Source: CAYJBH01 sp964368625 (GTDB lineage Bacteria > Bacillota > Clostridia > Oscillospirales > Ruminococcaceae). Taken from it: a stretch of DNA of 64,000 nucleotides. The notes beneath the pieces are model-generated. The model saw nothing but the letters and a program-made list of their open reading frames with translations. It had not been told where the DNA came from and made no database searches. Both the position numbers and the translations under genes were made by a program. The stretch is from positions 93,495-157,494 of the forward strand of contig CAYJBH010000001.1 in the NCBI GenBank assembly GCA_964368625.1. Direction: 5' to 3'. Every line of letters begins with the position of its first letter. The first letter of the stretch is position 1. Positions 9,301-19,505 of this stretch are shown piece by piece.

Positions 9301-9329
9301 ACTATATCAAATGATCTATTAAATGTCAA
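9301..9329 (-). promoter_or_regulatory. Sigma-A promoter of the FAD reductase operon
   Basis: TTGACA, a 17-base spacer, then TATAGT on the minus strand. The predicted start near 9294 gives a leader of about 50 bases to the ATG at 9242. Confidence 0.82.
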
Positions 9330-9350
9330 TGATTTATTATTATTTAACTA

Positions 9351-9395
9351 AAATAACACAACACTTTGTGAGCTCTCACAAATGCTGTGTTATTT
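9351..9395 (-). terminator. Terminator downstream of mrnC
   Basis: A ten-pair outer stem (AAATAACACA with TGTGTTATTT) continues into an inner stem closed by TTTGTGAG/CTCACAAA. It lies 35 bases past the mrnC stop and ends in TTATTTT on the minus strand. Confidence 0.75.
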
Positions 9396-9429
9396 ACATC
9401 TTTATTATTCTTTGCTTTTATGAACCTAT

Positions 9430-9819
9430 CTACTCCTCAAAGCAAACCTTTAAAATATCAGCTAATCTATCCAATCTTTGCTGAAGGTATAACCAACCTA
9501 TTAGGCATTCAACTCCGGTAGCAGCACGATACTCGGCAACCGTAGAATTTTTTGGAACCGAACCACTATCGGTATTTCTTCCGCGCTTTAAAACGGCTAG
9601 TTCTTCCTCGTTTAAAACAACTAGTAACTTTTCGTATGACTTTGCCTGACCTTTTGCACTTACATAATCGGTAGTCATTTTATGAAGTTCTGCAAGCCTT
9701 GCTACACCCTGCCCTACCAACCGCTCTCTAACATACAGTTCAAAAACTGCATCACCAACATAGGCAAGTAGGTTAGGCGAGCAGGATTTTACATCTGCAT
9801 TGCCATACTCTTTAAACAT
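9430..9819 (-). CDS. mrnC: Mini-ribonuclease III
   Basis: A 129-residue RNase III catalytic domain without a double-stranded-RNA-binding domain, which is the hallmark of mini-III. The family motif LAYVGDAVFELYVR is at residues 18-31, KRGRN in the middle and AEYRAATGVECLIGWLY towards the end; the aspartate and glutamates there bind the catalytic metals. In Bacillus it matures 23S rRNA. It is the last gene of the block that contains obg. In many Firmicutes mrnC lies beside cysS; that neighbour is absent here. Confidence 0.93.
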   Translation of the reverse strand: MFKEYGNADVKSCSPNLLAYVGDAVFELYVRERLVGQGVARLAELHKMTTDYVSAKGQAKSYEKLLVVLNEEELAVLKRGRNTDSGSVPKNSTVAEYRAATGVECLIGWLYLQQRLDRLADILKVCFEE

Positions 9820-9854
9820 AGCTAAGATAAATCCTTTCGTAACTCTTCAATTAA

Positions 9855-11129
9855 CTATTCTACAAAGTCAAACGCCCACTCACCAATATAGACAGTATCG
9901 CCCTCACTTGCTCCCGCTTTACGCAATGCATCAATAATACCCATCTCGATCATAACATTACTAAAATGTTGAAGATTAGAATAATCGCTAACGTCACTGC
10001 CTAAGAGTAGTCTTTCAATATATGGTGCATCAACACTGTACTCATCACCAGAAATCTGTTTAACCTCAAAAGCTCTTAACGGTGTTGGTTCAGGTGGAAT
10101 AAATTTGGGGATGTCAATAACAGGATTTTCAATTTCAGCTAGTTTGTGGAATGTAAAGTCGACCAATTCTTTAACACCCTGCCTTGTTGCTCCGCTTATA
10201 AAGAAAACAGGCATGTCATTTTCCTTTGCAAATTCTTCTAAGCGTTTCTTTTGTTCATCGGTTGCTATATCGGATTTACCACCAACAAGTAGCTGTGGAC
10301 GCTCTGAGAGTCGCTCAGAAAACTTTAGTAGCTCAATATTTAACATATTATAGTCTTCGATAGGGTCACGTCCTTCTATAGAGGAGGTGTCAACGATATG
10401 CCATAATAATTTACATCGTTCTGTATGTCTTAAAAAATCATGTCCGAGGCCAATACCTTCTGATGCACCTTCTATAATTCCGGGGATATCTGCAACAACA
10501 AAACTAGCCTCCTCAGAAACCCTAACAACTCCAAGCGATGGGACAAGAGTAGTAAAGTGGTAGTTGGCAATTTTTGGTTTTGCCGCAGAAACTACCGAAA
10601 GTAGAGTTGATTTTCCAACGTTAGGAAATCCAAGTAGTCCTACATCGGCTATAAGCATAAGTTCCAATACAATATCGAAGGTTTCGCCGTCTCTTCCTGG
10701 TTTTGCAAAGTTAGGAACCTGACGAGTAGGGGTTGCAAAATGTTGATTACCAAGACCGCCCTTTCCGCCCTTAGCTATCAAAACCGGTTCATCACCAGAA
10801 ATATCTGCAATAAGATGTCCGGTTGTTGCTTCTTTAATAAGCGTCCCTCTTGGAACACGAACTGTTGTATTTACCCCGCTTTTACCATACATGTTTTTTC
10901 CGGCACCGGGTTCACCGTTTTGTGCATGATAGCTTCTTTTATATCTAAAATCTAGCAAGCTTGAGAGATTGTCGTCTGCAACAAAATAGATGCTTCCTCC
11001 ATGTCCGCCATCTCCCCCATCAGGTCCACCGGCCGCAACATACTTTTCGCGTCTAAATGAAACAGCTCCATCGCCGCCTTTCCCACCTTTAACGCTAATT
11101 TTCGCTATGTCAAAAAATTTTGTTTTCAT
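9855..11129 (-). CDS. obg: GTPase Obg, ribosome assembly and stress GTPase
   Basis: 424 residues in the three-domain order of Gram-positive Obg. There is a glycine-rich Obg fold (residues 1-158, with KGGKGGDGAVSFRREKY). A G domain follows, with Walker A GFPNVGKST near residue 166 and DIPGIIEGAS as G3. A C-terminal OCT domain covers about residues 345-424. It binds the 50S subunit and links GTP and ppGpp levels to ribosome assembly and sporulation. The usual rplU-rpmA genes are not next to it; instead purine nucleoside phosphorylase precedes it by one base. Confidence 0.96.
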   Translation of the reverse strand: MKTKFFDIAKISVKGGKGGDGAVSFRREKYVAAGGPDGGDGGHGGSIYFVADDNLSSLLDFRYKRSYHAQNGEPGAGKNMYGKSGVNTTVRVPRGTLIKEATTGHLIADISGDEPVLIAKGGKGGLGNQHFATPTRQVPNFAKPGRDGETFDIVLELMLIADVGLLGFPNVGKSTLLSVVSAAKPKIANYHFTTLVPSLGVVRVSEEASFVVADIPGIIEGASEGIGLGHDFLRHTERCKLLWHIVDTSSIEGRDPIEDYNMLNIELLKFSERLSERPQLLVGGKSDIATDEQKKRLEEFAKENDMPVFFISGATRQGVKELVDFTFHKLAEIENPVIDIPKFIPPEPTPLRAFEVKQISGDEYSVDAPYIERLLLGSDVSDYSNLQHFSNVMIEMGIIDALRKAGASEGDTVYIGEWAFDFVE

Positions 11130-11130
11130 T

Positions 11131-11964
11131 TTACTCCGTTATCCTTGCAATATTTGCAATAGATGTTTTTATTAAGTTGGTAAAGCTAGCTGAAACCATT
11201 TCAGCAGTACTATTAACATCGTCTGAAGATAGCTTTACATCAGATAAACCGCTAGCAGCATTAGTTATACAGGAAATTCCACAAACCTTCATGCCTGCAT
11301 GATTAGCAGCTGTAGCCTCACATGCCGTACTCATCCCTACTGCATCTGCCCCAAACATCGTAAACATTCTAATTTCTGCCGGTGTTTCGTATGCCGGGCC
11401 ATGGGTTTGCAGATATACACCTTCCTTTAAATCGATACTGCATTCCGTTGCAGCTTTTTTAATCGCTTGTTGCAGTTCAGGTTTATATACATCCGTCATA
11501 TCGGGAAATCTGTCCCCCAATTGTTCGACATTTTCTCCTACCAATGCAGGGGGTGCAAAGGATGTTATATGATCTTTGATAAGCATAAAGTCACCAACGG
11601 CAAAGGACTTATTGATCCCGCCTGCAGCATTTGTTAAAAATAATACCTTAGCACCCATAAGCTTAAGCAGCCTTGTTGGAAGAATAACCTTATCCATTGA
11701 GTAGCCCTCATAATAATGCACCCGTCCCTGCATTATAGCGATTGGAGTGTCGTTAAGATAGGCGAACACGAATCTTCCTTTATGGCCAGGCGCCGTTGAC
11801 ACCGGAAACCCATCAATCTCATTATATGGTATAACCGCCTCAATTTTAAGATCATCGGCAAATCCGCCAAGACCACTTCCCAGTACCAAAGCTACCTTTG
11901 GTGTAAAAGGGATTCTATCTTCTATACTCTTATAGCTCTTAACTAGTGCACTATAAAACGACAT
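11131..11964 (-). CDS. Purine-nucleoside phosphorylase, trimeric type
   Basis: A 277-residue cytoplasmic enzyme that splits inosine and guanosine (and the deoxy forms) with phosphate. The high-molecular-mass trimeric family is identified by LVLGSGLGGFAD (phosphate loop), GRVHYYEGY, LTNAAGGIN, GPAYETPAEIRM and GMSTACEATAANHAGM. All are present and in order. It is packed between a DUF1015 gene (two bases) and obg (one base), so it is co-transcribed. The equivalent in Bacillus is PupG/PunA. Confidence 0.92.
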   Translation of the reverse strand: MSFYSALVKSYKSIEDRIPFTPKVALVLGSGLGGFADDLKIEAVIPYNEIDGFPVSTAPGHKGRFVFAYLNDTPIAIMQGRVHYYEGYSMDKVILPTRLLKLMGAKVLFLTNAAGGINKSFAVGDFMLIKDHITSFAPPALVGENVEQLGDRFPDMTDVYKPELQQAIKKAATECSIDLKEGVYLQTHGPAYETPAEIRMFTMFGADAVGMSTACEATAANHAGMKVCGISCITNAASGLSDVKLSSDDVNSTAEMVSASFTNLIKTSIANIARITE

Positions 11965-11966
11965 AA

Positions 11967-13157
11967 TTAAACCTCTTTATCCGTTACAATTTTTCTGCAT
12001 TCCAGATAATAACGCTTATCTGCGCCATGGCCAAGAGAAAAGTACTTTTTAGGGAATACGCCTTTTTGTTCTATATATGGAATCAGCTCCGATTTATTCG
12101 GCGTAGGCATTAAAAAACCTATTGCATTATCAGCTGAAAGACTCCTTAACTCATCATCTCCATGGATATAGTCGATATGAGCATCTGTTTTGCTTTCAAC
12201 AATTGTCTCACATATGGCATCTGCCGCCAAAACTGCTAATGGATATTTAGTCTCATCATAGTTAAGAATTACATCGTCCTCCGGCGTAATGATATTTAGT
12301 TCACCATTACCGCTGCCTAAAACACTGTTTGCTGCCTCTTTAACCTCTTCTATAGAAGCAGAGAACAGCACTCGGTGAATAGGAAGAACAGGTAATGCTT
12401 CACTATAGAGATTAATAATCTCTACAAGGCAGTATCTCGCAGGATGATTAGTAGCTTTCTCTCCTAAATCTGCTTTTATCTCTTCATATAAAGTCTTTGC
12501 AGCTGCAAGAGAGTGATTCCCATCACCTACATACAATTTTGTTATTTGTTTTTGAAGTTTTGAAAACGCAGACTCATCTGTTACAGCGTATCCCTTAATA
12601 CTACCGCCACCTTGTTGTAGGTTTGTTGTGTAAAGTAGCTTAAGATCCAGATTAAAAAGAGGTTCGATAACACTATTCTCTGGGTTATCTAGCAACATTA
12701 AGATGTGTGGGCATTCAAGTGTAGATAGCCTTCTTGCCTCACATCTGGCAGGAATTCTGGAAACTATAGTGTTTTCGGTTGGAAGTATTGCTGCGGAATT
12801 ACCATTAAACTCATAACACTCTAGATCAACTGCTACTACGATTCCACGCCTTATCGAACCATCTGCTAGGGTACGTTCAACTGCAATTGCACCATCTATT
12901 TTCCGATTTAGTAATCGCTCTGAATATCTTCTTGTTAACTCTGAAAGGTTACGAAGGCGCTGCTTTTCCTGTTCTGAATTCAGGTATATTTCCGGCAGAA
13001 TTATATGTGCTGTTGATGGGCGGTTTTCTGCCAAGCGCTCCACCTCATCCCAATATTCCGGATTACTGGTAAACTGATCGCATGCAACCACCGCATAGCT
13101 GTACAAGTCGGTGGCAATATCAGGAAGTAAAATTGTGCTTTTTTCAATTATTTTCAT
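11967..13157 (-). CDS. DUF1015 family protein
   Basis: A soluble 396-residue protein of the conserved DUF1015 family. Recognisable parts are the N-terminal region (DIATDLYSYAVVACDQF), a central KLYVGDGNHSLAAAK segment that matches the family's GDGHHR-type signature, and ALPVLPIHRVLF. The family has no agreed function in Clostridia; the GDGNH motif resembles the active site of ParB/SbnI-type nucleotide-using kinases, which is only an inference. It overlaps the end of rex by 14 bases, so translation is probably coupled to the redox repressor. Confidence 0.8.
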   Translation of the reverse strand: MKIIEKSTILLPDIATDLYSYAVVACDQFTSNPEYWDEVERLAENRPSTAHIILPEIYLNSEQEKQRLRNLSELTRRYSERLLNRKIDGAIAVERTLADGSIRRGIVVAVDLECYEFNGNSAAILPTENTIVSRIPARCEARRLSTLECPHILMLLDNPENSVIEPLFNLDLKLLYTTNLQQGGGSIKGYAVTDESAFSKLQKQITKLYVGDGNHSLAAAKTLYEEIKADLGEKATNHPARYCLVEIINLYSEALPVLPIHRVLFSASIEEVKEAANSVLGSGNGELNIITPEDDVILNYDETKYPLAVLAADAICETIVESKTDAHIDYIHGDDELRSLSADNAIGFLMPTPNKSELIPYIEQKGVFPKKYFSLGHGADKRYYLECRKIVTDKEV

Positions 13158-13779
13158 GTTTTATCCTATAGCTTAGCGCTTCTAACGATTCTCTGATATG
13201 TACATTTTCAACCTTTATTTCATTATTTAATGAGGCTATGTTAAAATGACTGAAATTCCAAAAATTATTAATTCCACACTCTATTAGTTTAGGTACTATC
13301 TGCTCAGCTGCAGATGTTGGAATACAAAGAACAGCAACAGTAGGAGAATATTCAGAACAATAATCAGATAACGTATTTATATCTCTACAGCTTAAATCCT
13401 CTATTGGCTGTCCTATTTTATTTATATCACTATCAAATATAGCGTTTAAGGAATAACCTTTTGCCACGTTTTTTAGATATCGTGCAATAGCGCTTCCAAG
13501 GCTTCCCGCTCCAACAAGTATGCAGCTAAGCGGTTCGTCAGCATAAATCTGCTGTTCTAATTCTCTCTTTAAGTCATCTACCGGATAGCCTATCCCCTGT
13601 CTTCCAAGTCCGCCAAGAAGGTTAAAATCTTGTCGCACCTGACTTGCCGTTGTTCCTAATAAATCGGCAAGTTCACGCGAAGAAACCTTACTTACACCAC
13701 CTTTCTCTAACATGTTAACATATCTGAGATAACGTGGTAGTCTTCTTATAACAGGTATTGATACTTTATTCTTATCCAT
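13144..13779 (-). CDS. rex: Redox-sensing transcriptional repressor Rex
   Basis: Rex represses fermentation and respiration genes when NADH is low and leaves DNA when it binds NADH. The 211-residue protein has the expected N-terminal winged helix (IPVIRRLPRYLRYV, with the recognition helix SQVRQDFNLLGG) and a Rossmann domain with VGAGSLGSAI. Its start overlaps the end of the isocitrate dehydrogenase gene by eight bases. I saw no clear Rex box in the ackA promoter region, so self-regulation is not supported by sequence. Confidence 0.95.
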   Translation of the reverse strand: MDKNKVSIPVIRRLPRYLRYVNMLEKGGVSKVSSRELADLLGTTASQVRQDFNLLGGLGRQGIGYPVDDLKRELEQQIYADEPLSCILVGAGSLGSAIARYLKNVAKGYSLNAIFDSDINKIGQPIEDLSCRDINTLSDYCSEYSPTVAVLCIPTSAAEQIVPKLIECGINNFWNFSHFNIASLNNEIKVENVHIRESLEALSYRIKHENN

Positions 13780-14923
13780 CTATCTTGCTTTTTACATACT
13801 CGGCAAATTCATGACAGCTACAACCGGTGTCGCGTCCTGTAATCTTAATTTTTGCTTCACTGAACATACACTCATCAAGTGCTTTTTCAAGACTTTTTGC
13901 CTTTTCTGCAAATCCTATGTGGGAAAGTAACATCACCGAGGCACGAAGCATGGAGCAAGGGTCAGCATAGTCTCCCCTACCTTCCGACATCATACGCGGT
14001 GCACTGCCGTGTATTGCCTCAAACATTGCATAGCGTTTACCGATGTTAGCACTACCGGCAGTACCTACGCCACCCTGGAATTCTGCTGCTTCATCGGTAA
14101 GAATATCACCATAAAGGTTGGGTAAAACGAACACCTGAAAATCACGGCGACGTTTTTCATCTACCAACTTTGCTGTCATTATATCAATATACCAGTCGTC
14201 GGTTAAAATATCCGGATAATCCTTTGCAACCTCATTACAGAGCTCTAGGAATCTTCCATCGGTTGTTTTAATAACATTTGCTTTAGTAACAATAGAAACT
14301 TTACCCTTGCCATTAGCCTTTGCGTAATCAAATGCAGCACGTGCAATTCTTTTTGTTCCCTCATCGGTGGTAACCGTAAAGTCTACAGATACTCCACCTT
14401 CAATCGCTACTCCTTTTGAGCCTAGTGCATACGCACCCTCTGTATTCTCGCGAAAAAATGTCCAATCAATGCCCTGCGACGGAACTTTTACCGGGCGAAC
14501 ATTGGCAAAAAGGTCTAACTCCTTGCGCATAGCAACATTTGCACTTTCAATATTAGGCATTCCATCTCCGGCTCTTGGAGTAGTTGTTGGGCCTTTTAAT
14601 ATTACGTTACAAGCCTTTAACTCCTTCAAAACGTCTTCCGGAATTGCAGCATTTTTTTCTATGCGGTTTTCGATGGTAAGCCCGTCGATATCAACAAACT
14701 TAACCTTGCCGGATTTAACCTCATCCGATAGCATAAATTCAAGAATTTCGGCAGATTTTTTAGTAATTACAGGGCCAATTCCATCTCCTCCGCAGACACC
14801 TATTATTATCTGGTTTAACTTAGAATAATCTATAAACTCAGCGTCAGCCATGTTAGAAACTCTAGTTTGCTGTTCAATTAATAATTCTTTAAACTTTTCA
14901 GTTGCTTGTTCAATGTTTATCAT
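13772..14923 (-). CDS. icd: Isocitrate dehydrogenase, NAD-type isocitrate/isopropylmalate dehydrogenase family
   Basis: 383 residues of the beta-decarboxylating dehydrogenase family. GGDGIGP, the substrate segment SANVAMRKELDLFANVRPV, FFRENTEGAYA, the metal aspartates around LPNLYGDILTDEAAE, and EAIHGSAPR near the C terminus are all there. Isopropylmalate dehydrogenase shares the fold, but the gene lies 14 bases after aconitase, so citrate to 2-oxoglutarate is the expected route. In anaerobic Clostridia this half-cycle supplies glutamate. An N-terminal extension of about 30 residues precedes the conserved fold. Confidence 0.88.
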   Translation of the reverse strand: MINIEQATEKFKELLIEQQTRVSNMADAEFIDYSKLNQIIIGVCGGDGIGPVITKKSAEILEFMLSDEVKSGKVKFVDIDGLTIENRIEKNAAIPEDVLKELKACNVILKGPTTTPRAGDGMPNIESANVAMRKELDLFANVRPVKVPSQGIDWTFFRENTEGAYALGSKGVAIEGGVSVDFTVTTDEGTKRIARAAFDYAKANGKGKVSIVTKANVIKTTDGRFLELCNEVAKDYPDILTDDWYIDIMTAKLVDEKRRRDFQVFVLPNLYGDILTDEAAEFQGGVGTAGSANIGKRYAMFEAIHGSAPRMMSEGRGDYADPCSMLRASVMLLSHIGFAEKAKSLEKALDECMFSEAKIKITGRDTGCSCHEFAEYVKSKIDG

Positions 14924-14937
14924 ATTTCCTCCCTAAT

Positions 14938-16833
14938 TTATACTCTTAATACGCCACCACGCATAATAATTTCACGGCCTCTTTCCGAAAGCGAGACAAT
15001 AAGCTCAATGCTTTTTCCGCCAACCTCAGCAGTTACTACACCTGTTTCAATTCCGCTATGAAGAGAAACAAGATTAATTACCTCTCCCTCTTTAAGCAAC
15101 TCATAATCATCTGAATTTTTAAAGGTAAGGGGTAGAATACCGTTATTGATAAGGTTAGCGGTATGGATTCTTGCAAAACTCTTACATATTACAGCTCTAA
15201 CACCAAGGTAAAGTGGTACAAGCGCTGCATGTTCACGAGAAGATCCCTGTCCATAGTTTACTCCGCCAACTATAGCACTGCTACCGAGTTCTTTTGCGCG
15301 TTCGGCAAATAGTTCATCACATACCTTAAAACAATATCGCGAAAGATATGGAACGTTGGAACGGAAAGGTAATATCTCAGCACCTGCAGGCATAATATGG
15401 TCGGTTGTAATATCGTCTCCTACCTTTAAAGAAATAGGCAGTTCAAGGCTGTCCGGCATGGGCGGACATACCGGAAGAGGTTGAATATTCACACCCCTCA
15501 ATATTTCCACCTTTGAACCATCGCTTGATGGTTTTATAAACATGTTGTCGTTTAGCTCATATCCTCCCTTAATTTCAATCATAGGAGCAAAACTACTTGG
15601 GGTTGCGCCGCAGATATAGCCTGCAACAGCACTAGCGGCTGCAGTCTCAGGACTTACAAGATATACCTGTGCATCCTTAGTTCCGCTGCGACCTAAGAAG
15701 TTACGATTAAATGTTCTAAGACTAACGCCACCACCTTGTGGGGCAAAGCCCATACCAATACACGGTCCGCAAGCGCATTCAAGCAACCTAGCTCCGGAGG
15801 CAAGAATTTTTTGTGCTGCTCCACACTCTATTAGCTTTTGCAGAATCATTCTACTTCCGGGTGATATGGATAAACTTACCTCTGCCGGCAGTGTTTTTCC
15901 ATCCAATATTCTTGCAACTGCAAGAAGATCAGCAAGGCTTGAATTTGTACAGCTTCCTATACAAACCTGCTGTACCTTTATATCACCAAGCTGTGATACC
16001 GGTTTAACATTGTCGGGAGAATGAGGACAGGCAGCAAGCGGGACAAGTTCATCAAGATTAATATCTACAACCTTAGCGTATTCTGCATCCGGATCAGCAC
16101 TAATTGGCTGATAATCATCACCTCTTCCCATAGAAATTAAAAACTCTTTTGTTTTTTCATCACTCGGGAATACCGAAGTTGTTGCTCCAAGTTCAGCACC
16201 CATATTGGTTATGGTTGCACGCTGTGGTACCGAAAGGTTCTTAATGCCCTCGCCGCCGTACTCAATTATATGAGATACCCCGCCCTTTACCGACAGTATC
16301 GACAGTAGCTTTAGTATAACATCCTTTGCGGCTACACCTTCTCTTAGGTTTCCGCTTAGGTTAACAAATATACTCTTAGGTGCTGGAATAAAGTATGCTT
16401 TGCCTGCCATAGCAAGCGCCACATCAAGCCCGCCAGCTCCAAAAGCAAGGCTTCCTACACCACCGGCTGTTGGGGTATGACTATCGCTTCCTATTAAAGT
16501 TTTTCCTGGCTTTGCAAACCTTTCAAGGTGAAGTTGATGGCAGATTCCGTTTCCTGCACGAGAATAAACTACACCGTATTTATTGGCTACAGTTCGAATA
16601 TATTCATGATCGTCGGCGTTCTTAAAATCGCCCTGTAAAGTATTGTGGTCTACATAAGCTACCGAAAGCTCGGTTTTCACCCTTTCAATATTTAATGCTT
16701 CAAGTTGAAGGTAGGCCATTGTGCCTGTAGCATCCTGGGTTAATGTTTGATCTATTCTTATGCCTGTTTCATCGGCTGAAGAATTGTCCAAAATGTGTGA
16801 TGATAATATTTTTTGTGCTAATGTCATGCCCAT
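14938..16833 (-). CDS. acn: Aconitate hydratase
   Basis: A 631-residue [4Fe-4S] enzyme that isomerises citrate to isocitrate. Cluster cysteines are in IGSCTNSS (near residue 296) and CACGPCIGMG (near residue 358). The swivel domain has VGGVNYGQGSSREHAAL. The length and the RIDQTLTQDATGTMAYLQLEA N-terminal pattern fit the shorter, mitochondrial/homoaconitase-like group common in Clostridia, not the 900-residue AcnA. The AGGAAAGGA site is ten bases before ATG 16833 and supports that start over the ATG two codons later. Confidence 0.93.
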   Translation of the reverse strand: MGMTLAQKILSSHILDNSSADETGIRIDQTLTQDATGTMAYLQLEALNIERVKTELSVAYVDHNTLQGDFKNADDHEYIRTVANKYGVVYSRAGNGICHQLHLERFAKPGKTLIGSDSHTPTAGGVGSLAFGAGGLDVALAMAGKAYFIPAPKSIFVNLSGNLREGVAAKDVILKLLSILSVKGGVSHIIEYGGEGIKNLSVPQRATITNMGAELGATTSVFPSDEKTKEFLISMGRGDDYQPISADPDAEYAKVVDINLDELVPLAACPHSPDNVKPVSQLGDIKVQQVCIGSCTNSSLADLLAVARILDGKTLPAEVSLSISPGSRMILQKLIECGAAQKILASGARLLECACGPCIGMGFAPQGGGVSLRTFNRNFLGRSGTKDAQVYLVSPETAAASAVAGYICGATPSSFAPMIEIKGGYELNDNMFIKPSSDGSKVEILRGVNIQPLPVCPPMPDSLELPISLKVGDDITTDHIMPAGAEILPFRSNVPYLSRYCFKVCDELFAERAKELGSSAIVGGVNYGQGSSREHAALVPLYLGVRAVICKSFARIHTANLINNGILPLTFKNSDDYELLKEGEVINLVSLHSGIETGVVTAEVGGKSIELIVSLSERGREIIMRGGVLRV

Positions 16834-16884
16834 GTAATAAATGTCCTTTCCTCTTTGTGCCGTTTATATTCTGCTTATTTATTG

Positions 16885-18099
<1,215 letters not shown>

Positions 18100-18136
18100 A
18101 TTTTTTCCTTATCTGTTTTTTTTATACATTTATATT

Positions 18137-18165
18137 ATTATAACAAAACGTTATGCATCTTGCAA
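18137..18165 (-). promoter_or_regulatory. Sigma-A promoter of ackA
   Basis: TTGCAA, a 17-base spacer, then a perfect TATAAT on the minus strand, about 38 bases before the ackA start. Confidence 0.85.
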
Positions 18166-18215
18166 TACCTATATAATAAAAACAGTGTTAATATAATTAA
18201 CTACAGGGCACCTAT

Positions 18216-18259
18216 AAAAAAAGAGGTCGTTGCTTATTTATTGCATCAACCTCTTTTTT
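18216..18259 (-). terminator. Terminator after the aldo/keto reductase gene
   Basis: An 11-pair stem (AAAAAAGAGGT with ACCTCTTTTTT) plus a partly paired extension and an A/T-run on both sides. It sits 35 bases beyond the minus-strand stop at 18294. Confidence 0.85.
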
Positions 18260-18293
18260 ATTATTCTTACTAGTAATAATCTTATTTGTTTCG

Positions 18294-19424
18294 TTATTGA
18301 GCTAGGTCGGCATGAGCCTCTTTTAGCTTTGCCGGAATGCTTAATTTTTGCGGACATAGCTTCTCGCATTTACCACAGTCGATACATTTTGATGCATCGG
18401 TTCCTTTGTCTTCTAACATAATTCGATACAACCACTTCTGATCAGGTGCAACTTTATAATCGTTCCAACGTTGAAACACTAACGGTATGTTTACCTTTGC
18501 AGGACATGGCATACAATAGTTGCATCCGGTACACTCAATATTCACAAGTGATTCCCATGCCGCCCTTGCATTATCGTAAACAGCCTCATCCTCTTCAGTG
18601 AGTATATTACATTCTGCGGTGTTAAAGATATTTAGCGTATCCTCTAGCTGTTCCAAACTGGAAGTTCCCGATAAAACTATGGTGATTTCCGGTTGGTTAT
18701 ATAGCCATTTAAACGCCCTTTGGGAATTGGTTGTTGCCTTTTCAAATCCTTTAAATGCTTTTTCTACAACATCCGGCACATCGTTTACAAGCATACCTCC
18801 ATGAAGTGGTTCCATCGCCACTACAGGTATACCTTTTGCCGAGGCAACCTTAAGCCCCTTAATTCCTGCCTGCTTGAATTTATCAAAATAATTGTACTGC
18901 ATCATTATGAGTTCCCAGTCATAAGCAGCTACAACCTCCTCGAAATGAGGATTTTCTCCATGTATTGAAGCAGCAATATAGCTAATTTTTCCGGTTTTCT
19001 TAAGATTCTCCATAAAGCTAATAGCGTTGAACTTTTTCACCTTCTCCCAGTTTAATGGAAATAGGTTGTGTAAAAAATAAACATCAATATGCTCAACTTG
19101 AAGCCTGTCTATCTCCTCTAAATAGTATTTTTGCAAATCTTCTTCACAGGTAACATTCGACATTGGCAACTTGGTAGCAAGCATTACTTTATCACGATAA
19201 CCATCCTTCAAAGCTTTGCCCACAACCACTTCACTGCCGGGATAAAAATAAGCAGTATCTATATAGTTAACCCCGCTATCTATTGCCTTGCGAATTAGTT
19301 CGATTGCTTTGGGTTCATCAATAGTACTGTTACCTTCTTCATCTTTAATTGATGGCAGCCTCATACATCCAAGGCCAAAACGAGACACTTTTTTTCCGTC
19401 ATGTTTAAAATCTACATACTGCAA
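18294..19424 (-). CDS. Aldo/keto reductase with C-terminal 4Fe-4S ferredoxin domain
   Basis: A 376-residue protein with a TIM-barrel aldo/keto reductase domain (residues 1-265) and a two-cluster ferredoxin tail. Catalytic tetrad residues are visible in NYIDTAYFYPGSE (Asp, Tyr), MLATKLP (Lys) and VYFLHNL (His). The tail has CTGCNYCMPC plus a later CP, and CIDCGKCEKLCP. This fused type is common in anaerobes and probably trades electrons between ferredoxin and a carbonyl substrate, which is not known. The start is TTG at 19424, seven bases after GGAGG; no ATG is suitably placed. It is a single-gene unit with its own promoter and terminator. Confidence 0.9.
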   Translation of the reverse strand: MQYVDFKHDGKKVSRFGLGCMRLPSIKDEEGNSTIDEPKAIELIRKAIDSGVNYIDTAYFYPGSEVVVGKALKDGYRDKVMLATKLPMSNVTCEEDLQKYYLEEIDRLQVEHIDVYFLHNLFPLNWEKVKKFNAISFMENLKKTGKISYIAASIHGENPHFEEVVAAYDWELIMMQYNYFDKFKQAGIKGLKVASAKGIPVVAMEPLHGGMLVNDVPDVVEKAFKGFEKATTNSQRAFKWLYNQPEITIVLSGTSSLEQLEDTLNIFNTAECNILTEEDEAVYDNARAAWESLVNIECTGCNYCMPCPAKVNIPLVFQRWNDYKVAPDQKWLYRIMLEDKGTDASKCIDCGKCEKLCPQKLSIPAKLKEAHADLAQ

Positions 19425-19452
19425 AACAATACCTCCATTTGAATTCTAATTA

Positions 19453-19481
19453 ATAATATCATTAATTGAACTGTTAGTCAA
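19453..19481 (-). promoter_or_regulatory. Sigma-A promoter of the aldo/keto reductase gene
   Basis: TTGACT, a 17-base spacer, then TATTAT on the minus strand, with the GGAGG ribosome site and TTG start downstream. Confidence 0.78.
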
Positions 19482-19505
19482 TAACAAAGAAGGTGTTTAC
19501 TTTAC

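Noticed and set aside
7824..9329. Longer FAD reductase starting at ATG 9329
   Set aside because: That ATG lies inside the -35 box of the gene's own promoter; the extra 29 residues do not match the family.
18137..18165. Rex binding site in the ackA promoter
   Set aside because: A TTGTTA half is present on the minus strand but the matching TAACAA half is missing at the right spacing.
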